Part shown: positions 7,220 through 13,679 of the stretch, in pieces
Layout: each line of letters opens with the position of its first letter
Numbering within the stretch: the first letter of the stretch is position 1
Virus record (IMG/VR): IMGVR_UViG_3300044766_000018
Location: 1 to 33,422 of that record
Reading direction: 5' to 3' (one strand)
Source: a virus
Length of the DNA: 33,422 nucleotides
Program-made: the position numbers and the translations under genes
Notes under the pieces: model-generated
Told to the model about the DNA's origin: nothing
The model's input: only the letters and a program-made list of their open reading frames with translations
Databases searched by the model: none

Positions 7220-7390
7220 GTGGATATCAAAACGTCAACAACAGAACGAACAGTCGTAATTGATGGACCGCCCAAAGAACTGGAGGGATTAGCTCTAGAG
7301 ATATCCACTTGGACTCCTTCAGGAGGCTGGTCGGACAACGCTCTTGACCTGTTCGCCGCTCTAAGAGGGGAGGAAGTTGAGAGTGATTAA
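7220..7390 (+). CDS. Hypothetical small acidic protein, 56 aa
   Basis: GTG start at 7220, six bases after an AGGGG site; stop TAA at 7388-7390. The product starts VDIKTSTTERTVVIDGPPKELEG, giving a predicted short beta strand followed by helices, and ends acidic (RGEEVESD). It overlaps the resolvase start by 8 nt, which supports it as a real gene because the resolvase ribosome-binding site lies inside its end. No recognised family. Confidence 0.55.
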   Translation: MDIKTSTTERTVVIDGPPKELEGLALEISTWTPSGGWSDNALDLFAALRGEEVESD

Positions 7391-7889
7391 CTTCCGAATC
7401 TTAGCTCTAGATCCAGGTGGCACAACAGGCTGGGCGACATACTCAGCTCAGCGGTTGCTGAATCCAGAAGGGAGGTTTGAGTATTTCGAAGAGACATGGG
7501 ATAGGGGACAGATAGGTCCTAGGGAACACCATGGTCTCTTAAGGACTCTTCTGGAAATGCAGTGCGTCTACGGATTTACAGTTGTCTGCGAATCCTTCCA
7601 GCAGTATAGAGAGCGTGACAGTGTTAATCTTATTCCGCTAGAGTACATTGGCGTAGTAAAGAGTCTATGCCAAGAGCGTAGAGTTCCTCTAACGTTTCAG
7701 TCATCCTCTCAAGGGAAGGTCAGAGATAATAGCTTTGTTCGTCGAAAGAATCTCCTGAACCTAGGCCTGTGGTATCCGAACGCACAACACGCGATGGATG
7801 CTACAGGTCACTTGCTTTTCAATATGATACACAACAAGGGCGTCTCAACTGATAGAAAGAATCAGCTCATGATAGATGGGTGGAAATAG
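7383..7889 (+). CDS. RuvC-like Holliday-junction resolvase
   Basis: 168 aa from GTG 7383, nine bases after GGGGAGG (TTG 7377 is possible but too close to that site). ALDPGGTTGWA near the N-terminus is the first acidic strand of the RNase H/RuvC fold. A second acid is in TVVCESFQQY and a third in QHAMDATGHLLF, giving the D-E-D pattern of phage RuvC-like resolvases. Expected role is cutting branched DNA during recombination or before packaging. Last gene of the plus operon. Confidence 0.8.
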   Translation: MINFRILALDPGGTTGWATYSAQRLLNPEGRFEYFEETWDRGQIGPREHHGLLRTLLEMQCVYGFTVVCESFQQYRERDSVNLIPLEYIGVVKSLCQERRVPLTFQSSSQGKVRDNSFVRRKNLLNLGLWYPNAQHAMDATGHLLFNMIHNKGVSTDRKNQLMIDGWK

Positions 7890-7893
7890 ACTA

Positions 7894-7949
7894 CTAGCCC
7901 CTTCAGGAAGGGAGCACCCGACCGAGTAGCGAGTGCCTGAAGGGGCTAG
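7894..7949. terminator. Inverted repeat at the convergence of the two operons
   Basis: CTAGCCCCTTCAGG (7894-7907) pairs perfectly with CCTGAAGGGGCTAG (7936-7949) around a 28-nt loop. It lies 5 bp after the resolvase stop and 15 bp from the last codon of the minus-strand operon, where a bidirectional terminator is expected. No T-run follows on either strand, so it is not a classic intrinsic terminator. It may act as a barrier to read-through or protect mRNA 3' ends. Confidence 0.6.
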
Positions 7950-7964
7950 CAGCCGATCAGGGAG

Positions 7965-8393
7965 TTACGGCAAATCCCAGCTTACAGAACAGGTCTCGTT
8001 CGTACTCGTCAGGACGTATACCCACATCCAGTTGTAATGCCCTGGACGGTACAGAAACGGCAGGTAACTCTCTGAGATCCCTGTCTGGGCAGAGTAGGTC
8101 TGGCTTCCAGTGAAATTGATGTCGCGATGAGCGACAACGAAGGATGCCTGTCCCTCCACTGTAGAAATCTGCCGGATGTATCCGTGTCCACTCGTCAGCT
8201 GCACTCCGTAGCCATCGGCCCTTACGAGTGTACTGTCGTACTGGTAATGACCCTGGTTGTACGAAATACCAGCAGAGCATAGGTACGAATTTGTCCAGCT
8301 TCCGGTGTACGCCGCTGCAGGCGACACACCAGCCATCGTGACAAGTCCCATCGTTGCCAGGAACGCAACAACGAATGCGTACATCTTCTTCAT
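7965..8393 (-). CDS. Secreted protein of unknown function at the end of the lysis cassette
   Basis: 142 aa; ATG overlaps the holin stop (ATGA). The N-terminus MKKMYAFVVAFLATMGLVTMAGVSPAAA is a clear Sec signal peptide with an Ala-x-Ala cleavage site before YTGSW. The mature part is small, rich in Tyr, Ser and Thr, probably all beta, with two cysteines (SYLCSAG near the start, ETCSVSW near the end) that could form one disulphide. It carries no catalytic motif I know. As the last late gene after amidase and holin it may assist lysis, block superinfection or act on the host envelope; none of these is shown. Resembles host-style small secreted proteins. Confidence 0.75.
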   Translation of the reverse strand: MKKMYAFVVAFLATMGLVTMAGVSPAAAYTGSWTNSYLCSAGISYNQGHYQYDSTLVRADGYGVQLTSGHGYIRQISTVEGQASFVVAHRDINFTGSQTYSAQTGISESYLPFLYRPGHYNWMWVYVLTSTNETCSVSWDLP

Positions 8394-8713
8394 TTTCCGA
8401 TACCTCCAGGGACTACCTTCTGAATCATTCCGTCAGAGCCTGTGACGTGGAGAGGCTGTAGAAGACCAAAGTGCGTCACTACAGCGGTAGCGAAAGTAAT
8501 CAGAATGTTGACCACGGTAGGCCAGAGCTGAAAACTTCCACCATTCTTCTGAAGCTCCGTCAGCCATCCTGCCACGATGGACAAGAGAACCAGAACGAGG
8601 GCCTTCACAGAACTGTCAGCCAGCTTGTGGGTTACAAGCGCAGTAACCATAGGGAGCACAGCTCCGACAAGTACAGCAAGTACAGTCGGGTCGACAATAA
8701 CAGTTGTATCCAT
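8390..8713 (-). CDS. Holin
   Basis: 107 aa from the ATG at 8713, which follows GGGAGGGTATC; an upstream-open frame to 8833 overlaps the amidase and lacks such a site. Three hydrophobic segments are visible, at about 10-28 (VLAVLVGAVLPMVTALV), 36-52 (VKALVLVLLSIVAGWL) and 64-84 (WPTVVNILITFATAVVTHFG), with a charged C-terminal tail. Size, topology and place just after the amidase fit a holin that forms the membrane hole timing lysis. No cytolytic motif beyond this; the call rests on topology and context. Confidence 0.8.
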   Translation of the reverse strand: MDTTVIVDPTVLAVLVGAVLPMVTALVTHKLADSSVKALVLVLLSIVAGWLTELQKNGGSFQLWPTVVNILITFATAVVTHFGLLQPLHVTGSDGMIQKVVPGGIGK

Positions 8714-8724
8714 GATACCCTCCC

Positions 8725-9552
8725 TCAGTTCGTGACGGTAGCGGTCCAAGCAGCGTTCCAGGTCTGAAGTCCGATGCGCTCGTCTACGCCAAGTCCCTTC
8801 TCCTTCTGGAAGGCCTTGACGACAGTTGCACATCCTTCATCGAACTGTCCGTTGACATGAAGAGACCAACCTCGCGCAGCCATCTGACGCTGCCAAGTAC
8901 GAAGGCCCTCTTCAGGCGTAGCAATGCCTGAGTTGTTATTCCTACCATAGAAGTCACCCTCCCTCAGAGGGAACTTTGGCCACTGCTGAGCAGGTACAGG
9001 AGTAGGCGTGGTAGGAACGTGAAGCTGGTGAACGATCTCAGGCCACAACTCGGTATGCAGCTGAGCTTCACGAACGTTACCAGGACACACGTGACCACTC
9101 TTGTTCCACTGCGTAAACAACCTGTGGTATCCGAAACCGTAACCGTTCCACGACTTCGCCTGCGCAGGTGGATTGCCTGTCTGCCTACACCACCATACGC
9201 CTAGAGCGACCATCGCAGCGATCTGCTTGGGACTCCATGGACGTGAGGGATCTCCGCCGTCACTCGTCTCGATCGAGTTCGCGTAGAGGTTCCCGTCGTA
9301 CTGAGCATCTGCCATTCGCGTACACAGCTGCCACTGGTAGATGACACCGTCCTTGGACGATCCATCCCAAGGCCCACCGACGCCGAAGGTAGATTCAGTT
9401 CCTGTGTACCCGTCCTGCCGAAACATCGTCTCCGTCGAACCAAGGTATCCCACCATCGTGTGCCAGATCAGAAGCCTCGGCACTCCGATTGACGGCTCCG
9501 TCTGAATGCTGCTCAGGGGTCGCCACAGCGAATGAGGGTAGATCCCGTCCAT
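8725..9552 (-). CDS. Endolysin: N-acetylmuramoyl-L-alanine amidase with peptidoglycan-binding domain
   Basis: 275 aa from ATG 9552 (GAAGGAG eight bases upstream). The N-terminal amidase_2 domain has zinc His31 in LLIWHTMVG, a second in GYGFGYHRLF or the nearby SGHVCPG block, and the HVCPG signature near residue 150. It cuts between muramic acid and L-alanine of the stem peptide. After a Pro/Thr linker (PTTPTPVPAQ) a C-terminal domain (about 193-270) has the TPEEGLRTWQRQM...VNGQFDEGCATVVKAFQ pattern of PG_binding_1. No signal peptide, so export depends on the holin. Its first codons overlap the preceding coiled-coil gene by 158 nt. Confidence 0.92.
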   Translation of the reverse strand: MDGIYPHSLWRPLSSIQTEPSIGVPRLLIWHTMVGYLGSTETMFRQDGYTGTESTFGVGGPWDGSSKDGVIYQWQLCTRMADAQYDGNLYANSIETSDGGDPSRPWSPKQIAAMVALGVWWCRQTGNPPAQAKSWNGYGFGYHRLFTQWNKSGHVCPGNVREAQLHTELWPEIVHQLHVPTTPTPVPAQQWPKFPLREGDFYGRNNNSGIATPEEGLRTWQRQMAARGWSLHVNGQFDEGCATVVKAFQKEKGLGVDERIGLQTWNAAWTATVTN

Positions 9553-9694
9553 TCTCAAGCTCCTTCACTCGGTTTTCCAGGCCAGCCATCAGAGAACGAA
9601 CATTCTCATTCTCTGCCTGAAGCTGTGCTTTCTCAAACTCTAGCTGGCCAATCCTATAAGCCAGTCGTCCTGCTACTGCCTCGAAGTCTGTCAT
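9395..9694 (-). CDS. Small coiled-coil protein overlapping the endolysin gene
   Basis: 99 aa. ATG at 9694 follows GGAGGAAGGG closely, an excellent ribosome-binding site. Residues 1-48 form a clear coiled coil (VAGRLAYRIGQLEFEKAQLQ...LENRVKELENG). The remaining half is coded by DNA that also encodes the amidase N-terminus in another frame, and looks compositionally like a by-product (DGDDVSAGRVHRN). The N-terminal half does not overlap and supports a real gene; the endolysin start signal lies within it. Possible tail-tip or lysis accessory; function unknown. Confidence 0.6.
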   Translation of the reverse strand: MTDFEAVAGRLAYRIGQLEFEKAQLQAENENVRSLMAGLENRVKELENGRDLPSFAVATPEQHSDGAVNRSAEASDLAHDGGIPWFDGDDVSAGRVHRN

Positions 9695-9706
9695 GGACCC
9701 TTCCTC

Positions 9707-11848
9707 CTACAGACCTAGATGGGACTTGATGGTCTTCACCTCTTCATGCAGGTATCGAAGCACAGCTTGATGTGCAGCTTCGATACCTAGCGAGTAGACA
9801 CTCTCTACCTCGCCCTTCGTATAGGAAACCATATTAGGACCCAAACTACGTTCGTAAACTTCTTCTGCAATAAAGCCTAGATGCCTATGAGCCTCTTCTA
9901 TTGTAACACCCTTTTCATCCAAGTCAGCCTTGGCTACAAACGTAACTGGTCTTAACTTCAGGAAGTCTTCAACGTCAATGTCAGCTGTTTGAATATCTTC
10001 TTTGTACTTGCTAGACGAGGACATGAATCGAACAACGCCAGCATCGACACCAATAGCAGTAGGCGATCCACCGAATGCCACAACGCCGTGAATGAACACA
10101 CCAGTGCTAACACCTTCGAAACCGTTACCAGTACCAATGTGCTCCATTCGAGTATTGGTACCAGTACAAGTAATTCGAGAAGTTAGTGTACCGGAGACGT
10201 AACCTTCCAGACGCGAGTTGGAGACGTCTGAAACTACTCTAGTTTGTGCTACGCTTGAAGCACCCTTCCATTGCATTACAACATCGCTTTGACCTGCAAC
10301 AACACGACCAAGTTCTGCTCCGCCACTATTGTAAGTAACATTTGCAGCATCTACCTGTCCAGCCACTATTAGAGTACGCACGGTGTTACTCGAAATGCCT
10401 TCCAGCTTCGCGTCTCCGTTGTTATTGCAAGTAATACGAGTAGTGAGTGCGCTACTAGAACCATTAGTTCCAGTAATGGTTGTTGCGCCACCAGTCATCT
10501 GGATCTGTCCAACTACCGTTGTTCCATCAGTATAAAACGATTGTGCGAGAATATCCCCGCCGCCACCAACCTGTATTTCAGTACGACGAACTCCCGATGA
10601 ATCGAAAGCGTGCAAGAATCCAGAGCCGTTATTTAGGAATACCCTTCCTCCTGTTGCAACTACAGCACTATAGGTAACTACCTCAAGTGATAACGCTGTA
10701 GGATTCAGGAACAATCGACTGTACGTTCCACTTCCTGCAACACTGGAAGACGAGTTAACACCAATTCCACTTCCAGGAGAGTTAATATATGCATAGTTGC
10801 TAGTAGTGCTATCGTACATATAAATTGTAGGATACGTACCAGAAGAGTCAATAATAATTCGTTGTCCTGTAAGACCAGTCTGAAATGCTCCGGTAATAGT
10901 AGCATTACCAGTTGATGCAGAAATATTAACAGTCTGAGTATTTGAAGAGTTGAAGGCTTGGAAACCTGAACTGTTCATTTCAACACGAGCACCAGTATTT
11001 GCAGTCTTGATACGAGCAGACACTGTCATGTCAGCAATTAGTATACCTGCAATCAGTTTGCCGATACTAACTGTTGCAATATCACCATCTGCTGCCTGAA
11101 CAGGAACACAAGATACACCTGTACTGACAACACTACGGTTACCTACCTTATCGACTGCAACGAGTCGGAAGTAGTAGGTCGTGCCGTAAGTAAGACCAGT
11201 TACAGTATAGTAGCCACCACCAGGATAGAATACGTCAATAAGAGTAGCAGTGGTAGGTGTGAACGTAATACTACTGATGGACATATGAATTTCAGTACCA
11301 ACAGTATCGCTGGCCATAGCGCCGCCACCTACAGCGAGGCCATCCCAGAATATACGAACCTGTCCGAGGTAAGGTACTGCCGTAGGCGTACTAGGCTGAC
11401 CGGGAGAAACGTTATCTAGCGTAGTAGTAACATTGACTGTTGCATACGCACCGTAAGTGTTCTTCTGAGTTACAGCACGAACACGGAAAGTGATATTCTG
11501 TCCCTGAGCAAGCGGAGCGATTGTTGCATCAGTACTTGTAGTGAATAGCTCGTTGGTGTAGTTCGTCCCATCCTTTGTCCAGGATGTCAAATACCCACGA
11601 AGAGGGTCGTCAGTAATAACATTGCTATCAAGAGTAATAGCTGTCCAGGTAAACTTCAGGTAAACTTGAAAGTCTGTACCATATGCAACAACAGTCTGTG
11701 AAGAAATAGTAAGTCCAGTAACATTCAGAAGGCCTACAAACGACGTATCACTCTGACTGTTAGCAACAGTAGAGGTGCGCTCTAGGCGAGCAACACGGCG
11801 CTCAAGCTGAAGGTAGTAATCAGCAATATCAGCAGGAGACATTACCAT
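9707..11848 (-). CDS. Tail fibre / receptor-binding protein with fibronectin-III and self-cleaving S74 chaperone domains
   Basis: 713 aa; ATG overlaps the previous stop (TAATG). N-terminal helix (IADYYLQLERRVARLERTS) probably anchors or trimerises. A fibronectin-III-like domain spans about 147-245 (PSTPTAVPYLGQVRIFW...YYFRLVAVDKVGN). The middle is Gly/Ser/Thr-rich beta repeats typical of trimeric fibres. The C-terminus (from about 612) is a peptidase_S74 intramolecular chaperone: SSSSKYKEDI supplies the Ser-Lys dyad and HLGFIAEEV the conserved later block. Such domains fold the trimer and then cut themselves off. Expected role is host recognition. Confidence 0.85.
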   Translation of the reverse strand: MVMSPADIADYYLQLERRVARLERTSTVANSQSDTSFVGLLNVTGLTISSQTVVAYGTDFQVYLKFTWTAITLDSNVITDDPLRGYLTSWTKDGTNYTNELFTTSTDATIAPLAQGQNITFRVRAVTQKNTYGAYATVNVTTTLDNVSPGQPSTPTAVPYLGQVRIFWDGLAVGGGAMASDTVGTEIHMSISSITFTPTTATLIDVFYPGGGYYTVTGLTYGTTYYFRLVAVDKVGNRSVVSTGVSCVPVQAADGDIATVSIGKLIAGILIADMTVSARIKTANTGARVEMNSSGFQAFNSSNTQTVNISASTGNATITGAFQTGLTGQRIIIDSSGTYPTIYMYDSTTSNYAYINSPGSGIGVNSSSSVAGSGTYSRLFLNPTALSLEVVTYSAVVATGGRVFLNNGSGFLHAFDSSGVRRTEIQVGGGGDILAQSFYTDGTTVVGQIQMTGGATTITGTNGSSSALTTRITCNNNGDAKLEGISSNTVRTLIVAGQVDAANVTYNSGGAELGRVVAGQSDVVMQWKGASSVAQTRVVSDVSNSRLEGYVSGTLTSRITCTGTNTRMEHIGTGNGFEGVSTGVFIHGVVAFGGSPTAIGVDAGVVRFMSSSSKYKEDIQTADIDVEDFLKLRPVTFVAKADLDEKGVTIEEAHRHLGFIAEEVYERSLGPNMVSYTKGEVESVYSLGIEAAHQAVLRYLHEEVKTIKSHLGL

Positions 11849-12870
11849 TAGTTCAGCTCCCTCTGATCCTGGAAGTACAGAATGATTGACTCTGTACCAT
11901 GCTTGTCTACTGTTATCTGCGCAGTGATGTAACGCAATAGCTGATTGAACTGAACATAACCATCTTGAATGACAACAGTAACTAGGTCACCGTACTTGAT
12001 GATACTTGGGTCGAAGATATCAATGATATCTTGCTGAAGTGTAACTGTTGGATATGACTTAATATCCTTACGTTGATCACGAATCTTCGAAGCGTAGTTG
12101 TTAAGATCAGTAATAAGCTGAGCATCACGATAGCTATCAGCATACTCACGAAGGCCGTAAGTTGTACGTGACGTGGTATCGATAGCGTTGGAGATAGCTG
12201 GATCTACTCCTGCAACGTTAATGGAGTTTCGCATGTACTTGCCCATGTATTGGACACCATACTTGCGAATGTGCTGAGGGTATGAGAGCGTCAAATTGTT
12301 AGCCCGCTGTGGTCTTGGCCAAATGGCATTGAACGCACGAGTGACAGGATCGATATTGAAATCGAACCCTGACGTCATATCCGAGATGTCGGTAATAGCT
12401 TCTAGGATATACTTGTTGTCGTAGTCGCGCCATGAAGCAGAGCGAGTGATACCAGTGTTCAGAGTTCCAGAAACAATTCCTAGACCTCCACCAGTAAGAG
12501 CCTGCGTGGCGTTAATTAGATTCCAGGCAATAGCAGTTTGATCAATAGCAGAAAAGGTTTGACTATGAGTAAGTCGAGTATCAAGATAATCCAGCATATC
12601 CATAGCGCCACAGTCAATATTAGCAGAATCACTAGCAGGAGTGACGTCCCAAAGCGGTCCTGCCTTGATAAGTACACCATTTCGCCAAATCCAAATTTCG
12701 TGTAGCGCAGGAATTAGACTTGAGGTTGTAACAGCATCATGATATAGTGGTAGCGAGAAACGATGACCGTAAGGCTTATTGAAACCCATTTCATACTGAA
12801 GGTTTCTAAATGGCAAAGCCTGAACATAGGTACCATCACGAAGTCGCGTTTCGAGTCGGTAGTCAGTCAT
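11848..12870 (-). CDS. Minor tail protein, ReqiPepy6 Gp37-like (tail-tip hub)
   Basis: 340 aa from ATG 12870, which overlaps the previous stop (TGATG); an in-frame GTG lies 9 bases upstream. It starts MTDYRLETRLRDGTYVQALPF and has IWRNGVLIKAGPLWDVTP and later YGDLVTVVIQDGYVQFNQLLRYI, features of the Siphovirus ReqiPepy6 Gp37-like family and related baseplate hub proteins. Position after the Dit-like gene and before the fibre is where the tail-associated hub lies in siphoviruses of Gram-positive hosts. Confidence 0.75.
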   Translation of the reverse strand: MTDYRLETRLRDGTYVQALPFRNLQYEMGFNKPYGHRFSLPLYHDAVTTSSLIPALHEIWIWRNGVLIKAGPLWDVTPASDSANIDCGAMDMLDYLDTRLTHSQTFSAIDQTAIAWNLINATQALTGGGLGIVSGTLNTGITRSASWRDYDNKYILEAITDISDMTSGFDFNIDPVTRAFNAIWPRPQRANNLTLSYPQHIRKYGVQYMGKYMRNSINVAGVDPAISNAIDTTSRTTYGLREYADSYRDAQLITDLNNYASKIRDQRKDIKSYPTVTLQQDIIDIFDPSIIKYGDLVTVVIQDGYVQFNQLLRYITAQITVDKHGTESIILYFQDQRELN

Positions 12871-13679
12871 CACAACCACGCAGACTTGTTCGTAGCAGTG
12901 CCATTGCCTACGTTAGATGTTACCTTCCAGGTTTCGGCAACGCCTCCCAAAACAGAAGGCCAAGAAGTTCCACCAGCAAGAGTAATAGCTACAGGACGAA
13001 GCACACCTGCAACCTTTACAGTCATGTTCTCCATATCAATAACAATTGCCTGTCCGGAAGTAACTGCAGTACTAAATGCAATTGACACACTGCCAGTAAC
13101 ATCTAGGACAGTAATGCTTGCTGTAGTTGTGGAGCTTGCGGTGATTGATATAATAGGCGCAAACGTTGTATTGCCATTGTTGGTCAACGTGAAGTTAGTT
13201 GCAGTAGTCCAGTTAACAAGTGAACCATCAATGAAAGCCCTAGGATCGCCTGCAACGAACTGAAGTTGAAATGCACCTTGACCAATGCGACGACCTGTAT
13301 CAGCATCACACTTCGCTACAACAGACTTACACATGATGTATCGCTGAATCTGGTTAGGCGACTTGAAGTAAAGGGAGTAATCAATATTATCAGGAAGCAT
13401 AGTGTTCTTGAGTGCATATAGAGGAGTATCAAAATCCGAAACAGATGCGTAGAGAACACCATCGAATATGATAGTACGACCAGCAAAGAACTTAGCATAG
13501 AACGAAGAGCCATGACGACCATCGAGATCGAGGCTTTTTACTTCTAGTGGAGCAAAGTCAAACAAACCAGTAACCTTTTGTACATCCCAGAAAGGAACTG
13601 CAGAAGTCCCATTGAGAAGAACTCCTACACCTGCATCCTTAAACTGGAACTCGTAGTCGTTTAGGCTCGGAGCCGCCAT
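12870..13679 (-). CDS. Distal tail protein (Dit-like)
   Basis: 269 aa, starting MAAPSLNDYEFQF; ATG adjoins the tape-measure stop (overlap at 13679). Residues about 1-140 look like the Dit N-terminal belt domain: VKSLDLDGRHGSSFYAKFFAGRTIIFDG and CDADTGRRIGQGAFQLQFVAGDPRAF. The latter half is a beta-rich galectin-like or Ig-like region with many Thr/Val. Dit forms the ring joining tail tube and tip. Call based on order (tape measure, Dit, Gp37-like) plus these motifs. Confidence 0.75.
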   Translation of the reverse strand: MAAPSLNDYEFQFKDAGVGVLLNGTSAVPFWDVQKVTGLFDFAPLEVKSLDLDGRHGSSFYAKFFAGRTIIFDGVLYASVSDFDTPLYALKNTMLPDNIDYSLYFKSPNQIQRYIMCKSVVAKCDADTGRRIGQGAFQLQFVAGDPRAFIDGSLVNWTTATNFTLTNNGNTTFAPIISITASSTTTASITVLDVTGSVSIAFSTAVTSGQAIVIDMENMTVKVAGVLRPVAITLAGGTSWPSVLGGVAETWKVTSNVGNGTATNKSAWL

